Shown one piece after another: positions 34,101-47,071 of a DNA stretch of 64,000 nt. The notes beneath the pieces are model-generated. The model saw only the letters and a program-made list of their open reading frames with translations. It was not told the DNA's origin and made no database searches. Origin of the DNA: Thalassia testudinum (taxonomy: Eukaryota; Streptophyta; Magnoliopsida; Alismatales; Hydrocharitaceae); contig JAZHRO010000073.1 of assembly GCA_037157565.1 (NCBI GenBank), forward strand, positions 15,258,501-15,322,500, written 5' to 3'. The first letter of the stretch is position 1; each line of letters opens with the position of its first letter. Made by a program: the position numbers and the translations under genes.

Positions 34101-36594
34101 TGATGGGAACACCGTCAGGAGCCACAACTAGCTCAATTTGGTCTAAAAAGGTTGATAAATGCTCCTACATATCCATCAGAAGGTCCTAAGGGCATATTAT
34201 CATGTTTTGAAAAGAAGAGAAGAATACAAGGTTATTTTCGCAAAATTAATAGCATTCCACAAATGCAAAATAACCATGGGGTATTTTTGGGGTTTATTAA
34301 AGGTCAAATGGTCATTAATATCTAACAAGTGGGTTCATGAAGAATAAATGGGTTTTTACACGTTTCAAGAATTAATGGACATCTGAAATCCCAAAAACAG
34401 ACCTGCTTAATTAACTGAGGTTTTGGTCAAGATAAAATTCACCTAAGCCCTCTAAAATTCATAGAAAAATATTCTATATGGTTTGGTATCTTTGATTTGA
34501 CCATCAGAACCTATTTTCGTTTGAAATAGTCATAGACAGAAAGTTGCCCTAATTTGGGCTTCTACATAATTTTCCCAATCAAACATAGTCAAAACCAAAA
34601 TATAACTTCACCATTAGGTTCCTTGGGTCCAAATTAGGTTTGTACCAAAATTTGGGCCCAAGCTGAGATCATTTTGACATAGTTTGCATTTTGGTCCAAG
34701 TCTGACTCTTGTTCTCTCAAATAGCTCAACTTTTGAAATCTTTGCAAAAAGCCTCCTAACTTCTTCATCTTCTTTGCAATTTAGTCCTTTTCGCCATTGG
34801 AGGTCAACCGACCTCCAGGCGATCTTTGACCAAACGAAATCCTACTCAAACCTCAATCAAATCCCACCAAATTTTGTGGGATTGGTATTCACACTTAGGG
34901 ATTCCTATTATGATCAATTTTGACTCCTAACTTCCTGTGATTCGTGTGCACAAACCCACGAAATCAATGGGGTTCTTCTTGAATCCAAAGCAAGCTATGG
35001 AGCTTGTTTTCTATTCTCCAAGCTCTCCTAAGCCCTATAAATGACCTCCCATCCCTACCTTACCTCCTTAGCAGGTTTTGGCCTCAAAAAAGCCCTCTTC
35101 CTCCTCCGTCCACCTCCACACCATGCTCTAGAGACCTTCTCTACTCTCCTCTTTCGACCGTCCAACAGTAAAATTGGATGGCCCCCTGCATTCCTCTCCT
35201 TGTCACGTTCCTATCTGGTCAAAGAGAGTGTGTTTCCCTACCTCTTTCCTCGTCGTCGTCTCGCCGCCCTCTCGATCTTCTTCAGCTCTGGTCGACCAAC
35301 ACCGGAGCTCTCCGCCCCTCTACTTCATCCCTAAGACTCTCTAACGTTTTCTCTCCCTCTCTACAATATTGTCCTTCACTCGCACTTCAACTCGACCACC
35401 ACACCACCCTCCTGCACTTCATCTTCTTTAAGGTCGGCCGAACTCTAGCGAGTTCATCCAGCCTCCATAGACCACCAAACCACCTCGCACCGACTCCATA
35501 AGCTTCGTAACTCAACACTTGACTAAACTCGTTAAGAAATTAAGGGGTTCACGCACTCAACACCCCCTCGGACATAGCACTCCACGCACGCCTCCTCTGA
35601 GATTGCTCGACCTCCTCACTCACTCGCACACACCACCACGACCACCATCATGTTCACCACTCAGGCGAACCTTTTGAAGATACTAATTGGGGCATTTAGC
35701 CCGTATTTCCTATTTCAGGTACTCGCTCGGACAACTGCCACTGCCTTCACCTTCTTCGACTTCGGTGGCCGTGCTCTCATTGTGTTCTTCATCAGAGATG
35801 CACCCAGGTTCCGCAAAAAGCCTCCAGGAAGCTCTTCAGTCTTCCAATCAAATGACTCGATGCTGGCAGCACCTTCAATTCAGCCAACTCCTAGCTGCAG
35901 ATCACATGGGATTGTGCAAAGGATGGTAGTGGGATTTAGTCCCTCATACGAAAGTCAAGAAACGTTTGTGTGACTTAAATTGATTTTGTTCTATTGGTTG
36001 TTTGCCTCAGTAAACACGGGGTGAGGCCCCTCTCTCCATGTGCGCACACACACTTGCCCTCACCCACGGCCATGCCACGCAGGTCTAGGCTCTGATCCTA
36101 TTACCTGTCTAAACCTGGTCTGAGAGAAAGAAGAGAAAGGAAATAGAGAGGGAAAAAGGGGGCGTTTTGCCTCTGCTGTGCCTCTCCCTGAAGGCTTCAA
36201 GTGAGACGCCTTTGCCTCTGCTGGTTAAGGCGTTTGAGCACCTATTCCTGTCATCTGATATTCTGAGGGAGTTGGTTCTGATATTGTGTTGAGCTTTACA
36301 TTCATATATTAAGTGCTTGTAAAACTTAAAGAGTAACTTGGTGATTCAAATCACCATTTTACTCTAATCTTTTTGCACTTTCAAACTTGAGTTATCTAAT
36401 ATATCATTTCTTATTATTCTTCTTATTATAATTGCTTATATTTGTGGTGATATTGTGATTTTTGAGATTAATTGCTACTTACTCCTTGCGTTTTACCTCG
36501 GACTTCAAATTCGAGTATAAATCTTATCTATTTTTATGTGATTTCCTTCTATACTACAACACATCTTTTATAACATCAATTGCACGCGTAAACA
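34101..36594 (+). repeat. B 5' LTR
   Basis: A 2,494-bp LTR starting TGATGGGAAC and paired with 39327-41824. A plus-strand TATA box, CCCTATAAATG, is at about 35034-35043. The open frames between 35041 and 35973 are in the transcribed part of the LTR and recur in degraded form in the other copies; I do not regard them as genes. The end GTAAACA is followed directly by TTTGGC. Confidence 0.92.
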
Positions 36595-37640
36595 TTTGGC
36601 TTCCGGTGGCCATTTCTCTAGGCGAAAAATCGCAGCAAAAATCTTCCAGTGTGGGTTCTTCTAGCCTACGATGATCAAAGACGCACAAACGTATTGCAGG
36701 GCATGTGCTCATTGTCAGACCCTTAGCAGCAAGGGCCCACGGGATATGTTGCCCTTGAACTCGATCATTGTGTGCGAAATCTTTGACATATGGGGAATTG
36801 ATTTCATGGGACCCTTTCCAGGATTTAATGGTTTCAAATACATCTTACTCGCTATTGATTACGTCTCAAAATGGATTGAAGCCATCCCCAACAGAACTTG
36901 TGATCACAAAGTTGTCCTCCGACTCATTCAAGAGAACATCTTTTCCAAATTTGGGGTTCCCAAGGCCATCATCAGTGATGGTGGGTCTCATTTCAACAAT
37001 GTGCACTTCCAGTCCCTGATGAAAATGTATGGGGTGACGCATCGTATCTCGACTCCTTACCACCCACTAAGGGACTGGCTAAACTGTCAAATCAAGAGAT
37101 CAAGAAGATCCTTTAGGTCACTTTTCGACTTGATAGAAAAGACTGGTCTATTCACCTTCCGAAAGCCTTGTGGGCCATAGGATCACTCACAAGACCCAAT
37201 TAGGCATGTCTCCCTTCAGACTTGTGTATGACAAGGTATGTCACCTTCCCATAGAGATGGAGCACAAGGCCCATTGGGCAGTACGAAAGTGCAATCTGGA
37301 TCTTATGAAGGCTAGAATACACCACCAGTTGCAAATGAGAGAGATGGAGGAACTACTCAATGATGCATATGAGAACTCACGAATCTACAAAGAGCGGGTC
37401 ACAGCCTTCCATGATAGGCACATTATGTGGAAATCTTTTCATCCTTGTCAAAAAGTCTTACTCTTCGATGACAAACTCAAACTCTTTCTAGGCAAACTCA
37501 GATCTAAATGGATTGGACCATTCTTGGAGAGATAAGTATTTAGAAATGAAGCTGTTGAAATTAGTGAACTCAGCCCTAATTTTGAACCTTTTATCATGAA
37601 CGGTTAGAGACTCAAACCATTCATTTAACTCACTGACTCG
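36595..37640 (+). pseudogene. B integrase fragment
   Basis: The coding sequence begins abruptly at the second His of the zinc domain (SGGHFSRRK, with the usual Cys before GG changed to Ser) and continues with CRACAHCQ. The core has WGIDFMGPF and IISDGGSHF. A stop lies at 36662-36664. A frameshift near 37070 precedes the catalytic Glu region, and another lies near 37160. The C-terminal half runs from 37170 to 37535, with PFRLVYDKVCHLPIEMEHKA and KLRSKWIGPF, and decays after TGA/TAA stops to about 37640. It is Athila integrase and cannot be functional. It is the only coding remnant of B. Confidence 0.88.
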
Positions 37641-39288
37641 AACTTGGTTGTTGTCTCTGTTGATCTCCATTCTCCCTTAGCTTATTACACCCAGCTGATG
37701 ACGTTAAACTTAGCACTTAATGGAAGGCAACCTGTCATCTTTTTAAACAAAACCTGAAACCCTTTTGACATAGCCCCTTGCTGAACTCATATTGCAATTT
37801 AGGGTTCATCCATTAGAACAGCTGAATCCACCTCTAGTATTCATACCAGAGCTTGAAATCGTATGCAACAGTCATCCTGACCGTTCACCCACCCTTTTAC
37901 CCTATTGTAATGTTTGATCTGAGCTGAACTTGAACCCACCTAATTTACAATGAGGACAATGCAAATCGTAGGCATGGAGGGGTATTAAAGTGAAAATTGT
38001 TGTGAAAATCAAATCAAGAAAAGGGTTTCATAAAAAATACATATAAAAAAAAGGATAAAAGAGGAAGAAATTTTTAAGATATCACATCATTCTTGAGGAG
38101 GTGATTTGAGCTAAATGAAAGAAAATGAGGAAACAAAAAGAAAAGAAAGAACGGAGCAAAAAGATAAAGAAAAAAATTGTGTCCCTTCAAAATAATATGA
38201 AACTCACCTAACTTCTAGGTTGGATCGAATGATTGAATAAGACCTGGATTGCTAAAACTTAAGGGATTAGTGGCGAACATCGACCTTAGGCCTCTTGGAT
38301 TTGTTCTGAGATTTAAACACTCAAGTACTTGTCAAGATCCGGATTAATCCTTAAGAGGTTGAGGAAAATGCAAAGCTTGTGTATTTGGTCTAGGGCTTAG
38401 GGAATATTCGACCTCGTTAACTGACCTCTGCCTTGCGGGATTCGGTAACTTAAGCACCCTAAATCACACACAGTCTGGTTCAGTGTGCTCAAATATGAAA
38501 TCATGACAAAAAGCATTTATGCTGTTTTGAAAATGGTCCTATGATCTAGATTAGGAACGACTTAAAAATATAGGTTGATTTGGATGAGTTCCCGGTGTGG
38601 GGAGGTGGAAAATTCCCCTCGAAGATGTGCAATGACATATCGTATCCTTGGTGCTTGTCTCCTAGGATATCTAAATATCCTACCAGGGGCACGTAGGCAC
38701 CTTGCGCTGGTTCAGATGCCATGGGAAGCATTATAACGAAATGTCGATTGCCAGGGTCTGGATTTAACTACAGAATGCCATGGGCGACACTATCCCGAAG
38801 TGTCAAAAGCCATGGTTTTGGGGATTGTCATGGGCAGTGCTATCTTGAAGCATTGATTGCGAGGGACCCTACGAGGAATGATGGTGGGGACAAGGAATCA
38901 GATATAGAACTTATTTAGGGTCAATCCAAGGTTGGATCTAAGGAAAAATATAATGAGAAGAAAAAGAGAAAGAAAGCTCTCCAAAATTGAAAATCTTCTT
39001 CTATCCCTTTCTCTTACAAAAAATGCACTGGCAAACTGAACCTGTGCTAACCATGTTACAAGCATGGGTGCTTTAGCCGCAGGGTCCAACGAACCTTAGG
39101 ATAGTTCCTGCGGGCCCTAGAAACCTTCGTGGTAGACCAAGGAAAAAGCTAGTTAGGTCTATATCTATGCTAGTACTTGAGTACCTCTAGGCGTATTGCT
39201 AGTATTAAGATCTGATTCCTAGAGATGCGGCTTAGTAAGACATCCTGATGGTTACATCCAACCTAGATAACTAGTTTGATCCATAGAA
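37641..39288 (+). other. B untranslated 3' region
   Basis: No credible gene is seen. GATGACGTTAAACTTAGCAC at 37698 matches the post-pol stretch of O1. An A-rich stretch lies at 38030-38180. A repeated block conserved in N1 is at 38655-38875. No env-like frame is present. Confidence 0.65.
38655..38875 (+). repeat. Conserved 3' region block with three ~40-bp repeats (B copy)
   Basis: GCTTGTCTCCTAGGATATC (38663-38681) is followed by three degenerate units starting at 38717, 38769 and 38828. Each has CATGGG, then CTATC..GAAGTGTCGATTG or a variant. Order and spacing match the minus-strand block of N1 at 4215-4475. Confidence 0.75.
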
Positions 39289-39326
39289 TTTTGCTAAGGG
39301 ACTAGTAAAATCTAGGAATGGGGGTA
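39289..39326 (+). promoter_or_regulatory. B polypurine tract with upstream hairpin
   Basis: TTTTGCTA and TAGTAAAA (39289-39310) form an 8-bp stem with one G-T pair and a 6-base loop. They are followed by TCTAGGAATGGGGGTA (39311-39326), which abuts the 3' LTR. Confidence 0.78.
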
Positions 39327-41824
39327 CGATGGGAACACCATCATGAGCTAACTAGCTTAATTTGGTCTAAAAAGGTTGATAAATGCTCCTACATATCCAT
39401 CAGAAGGTCCTAAGGGCATATTATCCTATTTGAAAAGAAGAGAAGAATGCAAGGTTATTTCTACAAAATTAATAGCATTCCACAAATACAGAATAACCAT
39501 AGGGTATTTTTGGGGTTTATTAAAGGTCAAATGGTCATTAATGTCTAACAAGTGGTTCATGCAAAACGAAACGGGTTTTTACGCGTTTCAAGAATTAATG
39601 GACATCTGAAATCTTAAAAACTGACCTGCTTAATTAACTGAGGTTCTAATCAAGATAAAATTCACCTAAGCCCTCTAAAATTCATAGAAAAATATTCTAT
39701 AGAGTTTGGTATCTTTGATTTGATTATTAGAACCTATTTTGGCCTGAAATAGAGTCATAAACAGAAAGTTTCCCTAATTTGGGCTTCTACGTAATTTTCA
39801 CAATCAAGCACAATAAAAACCAAAATCTTACTTCACTATTAGATTCCTTGGATCCAAATTAGGTTTGTACCAAAATTTGAGCTCAATCTGAGATCATTTT
39901 GACCTATTTTGCATTTTGATCCAAGTCTGACTCTTATTTTCTCAAATGGCCCCTCAACTTTTGAAATCCATGCAAAATGCCTCCTAACTTCTTCATCTTC
40001 TTTGCAATTTAGTCCTTACCACCATTGGAGGTCAACCGACCTCTAGGTGAGCTTTGACCAAATGAAATCCTACTCAAACTTCAATCAAATCCCACCAAAT
40101 TTGGTGGGATTGATGTTCACACTTAGGAAACCTATTGGGATCAATTTTGACTCCTAACTCCATCTAATTCATGTGTGCGAACCCACAAAATCAATGGGGT
40201 TCTTCTTGAATCCCAAGCAAGATATGGAGCTTGTTTCTTGTTCTCTAAGCTCTCTTAAGCCCTATAAAAGACCTCCCATCCCTATCTTACCTCCTTAACA
40301 AGTTTTGGCATCAGAAAAACCCTCTTACTCCATCTCTGCCACCTCCGCACCATGCTCCGGCAACCTTCTCCACTCTCCTCGTTCGACCATCCAATAGTCA
40401 AATTGGACGGCCCTTTGCCTTCCTCTCCTCGTTGAGCGCCTCTTTGATCAAAGAGAGGGTGTTTCCCTGCCTCTTTCCTCCTCATCGTCTTGCCGCCCTC
40501 TCCATCTTCTTCGGCTCCGGTCGACCAACACTAGAGCTCTCTGCCCCTCTACTTTGTCCTAAGACTCTCTAATGCTTTCTTTCCCTCTCTACAATATTCT
40601 TCTTCACTCATACTTCAACAAGACCACCGCACCACCCTCCCACACTTCATCTTTTTCATGGCTAGCCAAACTCCAGCAAGTTAGTTTGGCCTCCATAGAC
40701 CACCAAACCACCTCGCACCGACTCCATAAGCTTCGTAACTCCACGCTCGACTAGACCCCTGAAGAAATTGAGGGGTTCACACACTCAAACACCACCTCGG
40801 ACACAGCACTCCACGCATGGCTCCTCTGAGCTTGCCTGATCTCCTCACTCACTCACACGCACCACCACGACCACCATCACCTTTGCCACCCTCAGGCGAA
40901 GCTTTTTAGCATACTAATTGGGGCATTTAACCCGTATTTCCTACTTCAGGTACTCGCCCAGACGACCGCTGCTGCCTTCACCTTCTCAGCCTTCGGCGAT
41001 AGTGCTATCGTGGTGTTCTTCCTCAGCAACATGCCCAGGTTCTGCGAAATGCCTCTAGGAAGCTCTTCAAGCTTCCAATCAAAGGACTCGGTGCCTACAG
41101 CACCTTCAATTCAGCCAACTCCCAACTGCTGCTCACGTGGGGTTATGCAAAGGTTAGTAGTGGGATTTAGTCCTACATTGGAATGTCAAAAAATGCTCGT
41201 GTGACTTAACTTGATTTTGTTATATTGGTTGTTTGCCTTAGTGAGCACAGGGTAAGGTCCCTCTCTCCGCATGCGCACACACACCTGCCCTCATTGGCGG
41301 CCACCCCACGCGTGTCTGGGCTTTGATCCTATTACCCGTCAACCTTGGTATGAGAAAAAGAGGTGAAAAGAAATAGAGAGGGAAAAAGGGGGGGTTTTGC
41401 CTCTGCTGTGCCTCTTCCTGAAGGATTAAAGTGAGAGACCTTTGCCTCTGCTAGTTAAGGAGTCTGAGCGCCTATTCTTGTCATCTGACATTCTGCGGGA
41501 GTTGCTTCTAATATTGTGGTTGAGCTTTACATTCTTATATTAAGTGCTTGCAAAACTTAAAGAGTAACTTGGTGATTCAAATCACCATTTTACTCTAATC
41601 TTTTTGCACTTTCAAACTTGAGATATCTGATATATCATTTCTCATTATTCTTCTTGTTATAATTGCTTGTATTTGTGGTGATATTGTGATCTTTGAGATT
41701 AATTGCTACTTGCTCCCTACGTTCAATCTCGGACTTCAAATTCGAGTATAAATCTTATCTGTTTTCATATGATTTTGATCTATCTACAACGCATCTTTTT
41801 TAACATCTATTTCGCATGTAAACA
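39327..41824 (+). repeat. B 3' LTR
   Basis: A 2,498-bp LTR paired with 34101-36594. Its first base is C, so the canonical TG is mutated to CG. The TATA box is CCTATAAAAG at 40261-40270. It ends GTAAACA at 41824, followed by target copy CTAAG. Confidence 0.92.
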
Positions 41825-42039
41825 CTAAGGTAGCTCCTTGCTGTTCTCTTCAGCAGCCACTAGGTCCAATGTAGGTCTAGACAGTTCTTCCTCAACTCCT
41901 TTTCCCAAAACCCTAGCTCCCTCCATTACTACCCTACTAGCTAAGCTAGCTAAACTAGCTTAGATTAGCTACACCTAAGCTCCTCATGGTCGGCCACTCT
42001 CCTCCTTAACTTCACCTTAACCCTACCTAAACCTAACCC

Positions 42040-42670
42040 TAAATCACCATGGTTGGCACCAAAAACACACAACAAGCACCCCTTTAAAGTGGCGCCAACC
42101 ATGGCACCTTTTCCCCCCATAACCACCAACCTAAGCACCCATAACCACCGCCCTTCACCCTCCTTAAGTTGGTGCCAAAACTCCTTTACACCCCTTCATA
42201 ATTGGCACCAACTTGAACCCTTATCATAGCCCTACGCCTATCCCCATAAAGCCATCTACACCCTACACATCACCCCCTTGTAGAAGACCCTCTTGGTGCT
42301 AACCTTTAGCTACCCCTTCACTAGCTTAACCAACCTTTAACCACTACATAAATGGAGACAAAACACCTCCATGCACCTTTCCCTTTGGCGCCATTTATTA
42401 TCCACCCATGATCCCACAACCACCACCACATGGAACCATCCTAACCCTTCCCATTTTCCACGCCAACTAACCCACCTAAACCCACCTAAGTTGGCACCAA
42501 GCCTCCTTAACCCAACCTCCATACACCTTTTCCCTTGGAGCCATTAAACCCTAGGTCTCCATTCCATAACTTCTACCCTAAAACACACCTTACCAAACCT
42601 GTTAACCCTAGTTACCTCTAAGGATGGCGCCAACCACCAAGTAACCTTTCATTTTGGTGCCATCAATCTT
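42040..42670. repeat. TTGGCGCCAA palindrome array in C1
   Basis: GGCGCC cores occur at 42091, 42387 and 42626. At least eight further TTGGCACCAA or TTGGTGCCAA variants lie between, in a C-rich, A-rich strand. C2 has the equivalent at 58300-58600, with GGCGCC at 58311, 58484 and 58573. Most variants are one transition away from the core, consistent with CpG decay. Confidence 0.85.
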
Positions 42671-42750
42671 AGCCCTAGGATCTCCTAACCACCCCCTGTG
42701 AACCATCTTAGCCATCCACCCCTTTACTACGCCTACTCCCCTACCACTCC

Positions 42751-42759
42751 TATATAAAG
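42751..42759 (+). promoter_or_regulatory. TATA box of LTR C1
   Basis: CTCCTATATAAAGAGC fits the plant TATA consensus and has the same orientation as the LTR. Transcription would begin about 30 bp downstream. Confidence 0.5.
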
Positions 42760-43040
42760 AGCTACCCAACCACCAAAAAAAGAGACCTTTGGCTCCATTA
42801 ATCCACTCATATTTCCACCTTCATTCCATCATCTCCATGGCCAAGAGAAGAAGGAGAAGAAGCAGATTAAGGGGGCACTCTATCCCTTTGGTGCCTTCCC
42901 TTCTTCCCTTCTCTCTTGTGCCCATGCCAACCAGAGGATGAGCCAGGTAGGACATCCATGAGAAGGTCTTGAGGGTGATGCATGCCCACCCTAGGAGGAG
43001 GTATTTTGGGTGGAATTCTTCCATCCTTGAAGGAGCAAGG

Positions 43041-45214
43041 TGACAAAAATGCCGTTTTCGCTCATTTGAAAGTCGTCGGAAGTCGTAGTATAGTCGCGCA
43101 AAAACGTTCGTCAAAAATTGATTTCTAAAGATAATGAGACTTGAGTCCCGGTCGTTCATCTCTGGGAGGCATTGCTTTTACTTTTGAAATCGATCTTACT
43201 CTACTTTGTTTAGAATCGCATGGCAGTTCGTGATTATTATGTATTTAGGTATGACATGCTTAGTTGCAAGAATATTAGGAATCGGAAACAGGCAACTTGA
43301 ATCACACAGAAAGAATGACAATTATTAAGCTCATGGTGATTTCAAACATATAGAGACAAATATATATATATAAGAATTTTTCATTCATTTTTACAACATA
43401 AAGCGTAGAGGGAAGCTTGTACATAAATGCTTGAAAATTAAATCTAGCTACCAGAAAATGATCGCATACAAGAATCGATGGGGGGATTTTGCATGCATCA
43501 TTGGGGGAGAAGTAAGACTACACTACTAAGCAGTAAATAAATGCAGTAAATATACGAAGAGCATAATCTAAATCTAGCAGAATGGAACGGCATTCAGGGG
43601 TGGTCCCCGATGGTCTTTGAATGGTTGAGAGAAGAAGGAGGAGCGGCCAATGGAACTTAGGCCAGCCTTGGAGAGAGGTTGGGGAGCTGATCCAGCTTCC
43701 TGGCATGGAGATGGTGGCGTCCATGGTGGTGCTCAACTGGTGGAGGTGGAGTGGAGATGGAAGTGGCTATTCTAAGTGGAATGGATGCCAAGGAAGTGAA
43801 TGGGTGCAAATGGCCACCCAAGGGGTCTTTTTATAGACCTAAAGGAAGCTCTCTAGAGAATTATGGAATTCTCTAGAGAGGCCTATGGTGGGAGCTCGTG
43901 GGAAAGTGAGAGAGAGAGGGTGGATGGTGTTTTTTAGATCCACCAAATGTGGATCTAAAAATTGAATGGCTCTTGGTTGCTATTTTTGGCAACCAAGGCA
44001 ACCACACATGGTAGAGAGTTCTAGAGAACTCTAGGCTAGATATATTCGTGTGGATGGTGTGTGTGGGTGTGTGTGGGTCGAAACTTAGGTGGCTAGGTTG
44101 ATTAGGTTAGGTTCTAGTGGGTATAGGTCAAGGTATGTCTCAAATTAGGGTTATAAACCCTAATTCACTAAGGTAAAGTGCAATTAAACTTAATACAAGT
44201 TTAAATGGGTGTGTGGAAACTTAATTGAGAGTAAAACAACCCAATTAAGTCAGGTCTAGTTTAATTGGACTCTCACTAAGTCCAATTGGACAGTGTGTGC
44301 TGAGATCAGGGCTCAATTGGACTCAATGAGTCCAATTGAATAGGATGATGGAATTGACTAAGATCCAAGTCAATTAGGTTTAGTGAGGACCTAATTAGGT
44401 CCTTAGGGAGGTCTAGAGGTGATGTAATAGGGTTAGGGCACCTTAATTTAGGTTCCTATGGGGTTAGAATTGGGTTTAGGGACCTAGAGATCCAAGATCA
44501 AGGCTTAAATCTCAAAATAGGAATTGGAGAGCAGTATCAGACGTCTAATAATATAATAAGACATCTTATACTCAAAAATCAGAAGTCCAGACTTATTGTC
44601 TGGACGTCCAATCAGAGTCAGGAAGGATTTCGGGTTCTGTTTTGGGTATTCTGCAGAAATTGGACGTCTAACAAAGTGTCTGGATGTCCATAACACTGCA
44701 GAAGTGGGTTTGAAGTGTGCGAGAGTTGGCTAAGGGTCCTGGACGTCCTAAAACTTATCTAGACGTCCAGAGAAGGGTTGGAACTAGGGTTTTAGGGCTT
44801 CCTGGGGTGTTGTGACCTAATCTAAGGGTGGCTAAGGCTTGGGGAAGTCTCTAGGCTATCCTAGGACTAGGATGGACCTAAGCTCTTCACATTTACTGCT
44901 TTATTCCTACTTAATAGAATAGCAAGCTTTTAACCCCCTTACATTATTATTCCAACATCTAAACTAGGCCTTCTACTCCAGCTCTGCTACAAATCCTGTT
45001 ATTCCTGATCCAGCTTCAGATCCAGCTCCTGATCAGCTTATTCCCTGCAATCGACATAATGCACTTAATCAGCACATTATAACATTATTTCATGCATAGC
45101 TAAAGGAAAGCAGTAAAGATGCAGATAATGCGTATGCATGCATGAATAACCCTAACTTATGCTATGTCCTAGCCTAATTTAGGTCAATTAAGACTTATGA
45201 TTACTGCGCAATCA
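43041..45214 (-). mobile_element. Solo LTR A, Athila type, in C1
   Basis: 2,174 bp starting TGACAAAAATGCCG and ending TACTGCGCAATCA. The low end has TCCCGGTCGTTCATCTCTGGGAGGC, so it is minus-oriented. A TATA box on the minus strand, TATAAAAAG, is at 43828-43835. Perfect CAAGG target copies lie at 43036-43040 and 45215-45219. About nine GACGTC-like palindromes are at 44530-44770. No internal region. Confidence 0.9.
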
Positions 45215-45219
45215 CAAGG

Positions 45220-47071
45220 TGACAAGGCTTTTTTATGTATTTTTTAAAATGCGTTGGAATTGTAAAATAGTTTCTCTAAACCCTCGATCGTTTGTCTCTG
45301 GGAGATGTAAGAAATGAGTTTTAGATTCGGATCCACTTTTCTAACCTAAATCTAACCTAACCTAATCCTTTTGGTCCTTTTGTATTTTGCGATTTTTTCG
45401 TGTTTTTGATTTTTGTTTTGTAAAGAGCAATGAAACCTAGATTTAAATATGCTAGAGAAAATCTAATCTTAACCTAACTAATGGGCGTGTATTCATAATG
45501 ATAAATAGAAGCAAGTCACTAATTATTCGAAGAAAAACTAATCATGCATTGACTAATCATAAGAAGTTGTAAAAGAACACAAAAAAGGAACTAAACTAGG
45601 AGAATGCTAGGATCAACCAAGAGAGGCTATGAAGAAGCCTTCTTGGCCATCCAAGAAGAGAAAGAGAGAGAGGGCATGGGCTCATCTTCCAAGGAGAGAG
45701 AAGAGGGCATCTCCATGCAGAAGAAGAGGAGAAGTGGGTGGTGGACCCTTTCACTTTTAGCCATCCTTGAAGCCTTCGAGGAGAACACCTTGGAGCTTCA
45801 CTTGGTCATCCACGGAGGAGCACCTTGGAGTTTCACCTAGCCATCAATTGAGGAGGAGAGTTGACGACCTTGGGAGGGTGGAAGGGAAGGTGTCGGTTGT
45901 CGCAAGAGTGGAGTGGAGGAGAGTTGAATTCAATGGCCTCCACTTCCTTTTTTCTTAAGTTGGAAGTGGCTTCCTAAAATAGGTAGTCACCACCTGTTTA
46001 GGATCTAGGTTTGACACATAGGTTTTAGGGTTGGTTTTGGTAGGAATAAAAATGGAAAGTGTGTGTGTTTAAATTTTGTAGAGTGATGTTGTGTGGGTTT
46101 TGGTAAATCTAAGTTAGGTCAACCTAGATTAGGTGGGTATGGACCTAATTGGGCTTAGGAGAGTCTAGTTGGATAGGAGTGAACCTAATTAGGTCTAGGT
46201 CAAGTCTAATTGGATGTGTGTGTGATTAAGCTAAGGTAATCCTAATAGATATGAGTCAATTAGATCCTGGGTGGGTCTAATTGGGTTCAGGTGCACCCAA
46301 TCAACTGTAGATGCACCAATTAGGTATGGACTAGTTTAATTAGGTTAGGGATAGGATAGCTAAGGGTATGGATAGTGAGATAGGCTTAGGAGGTCTCCAG
46401 TTAGGTTTTATAAGGTGTTTAGTGGGGTTTCTAGGTCAAAAGAGGCAAGCTTAGTCTTCTAGCACCCAAAATAGGAATCAAAGAAGACCTCCAGACATCC
46501 AGACAAGTGATCAAACGTCTTATACTCCAAAATTAGACATTTGGAAGTTAGGTTGGACATCAAATTATGTGTCAGTGCAAATTTTGGCTTCCCAGATTGA
46601 GTTTTTGCAGAAATCAAACGTCTAGTCTAATATCTGGACGTCCAAAAAGGTGCTGGAGAGTGGGAGTTGGGTTTAGGAAGGTAGATTTTTGTTCTTAAGT
46701 GTTTGGGAGAGGGATAAGGTGGATAAGAACAGGGATAGTGCTATCCATGTTTTGGGTTCTAAGGCTAAGATGTTCTAATGGAAGTGGTTTTGGTTTTAGG
46801 AAGGTTGTTCTAGAGTTTCTAAGGGTAGGGATAAGGCTATCCTCCTCACTCCTCTAGTTTGGATCAGTCTTCTTCTCTCTTTATTGCCTTATTCGACTCT
46901 ATCACTTTAGTACTTGCAAATAACAAAAACATTAAACAGTAAGATATCTCATCTTATTCTATATAAAATGATGCAATGCATGATATGCATGATATGAATG
47001 CAATATTTACAAATTAAGCTAGGTTCTAGCATTATTCAAGTTGATTAGGACCTATGATTGCTGCGCAAACA
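45220..47071 (-). mobile_element. Solo LTR A', same family as A, same target site
   Basis: 1,852 bp starting TGACAAGGC and ending TTGCTGCGCAAACA, minus-oriented (CTCGATCGTTTGTCTCTGGGAG near the low end). CAAGG lies on both sides (45215-45219 and 47072-47076). It is clearly diverged from A in length and sequence, so it is a separate insertion. GACGTC-like units are at 46490-46650. Confidence 0.88.

Larger units (their letters stand above)
34101..41824 (+). mobile_element. Athila-type element B with large internal deletion, inserted in C1
   Basis: B has two LTRs (34101-36594 and 39327-41824), both with GATGGGAACACC near the start and GTAAACA at the end, and target copies CTTAG (34096-34100) and CTAAG (41825-41829). 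The 2.7-kb internal part begins inside the integrase zinc domain. Gag, protease, reverse transcriptase, RNase H and nearly all of the primer site are missing. The polypurine tract and 3' region remain. Inference: the deletion arose in this copy or in a non-autonomous parent. Confidence 0.92.

Noticed and set aside
35041..35973. Proline/serine-rich open frames in the B LTR
   Set aside because: They sit in the transcribed LTR portion, are not kept open in the second LTR or B3, and resemble no family.
42015..42045. CCCTAAACC/CCCTAAA-like bases resembling plant telomere repeat
   Set aside because: Only two or three imperfect units, inside the C1 LTR with a C-rich composition.
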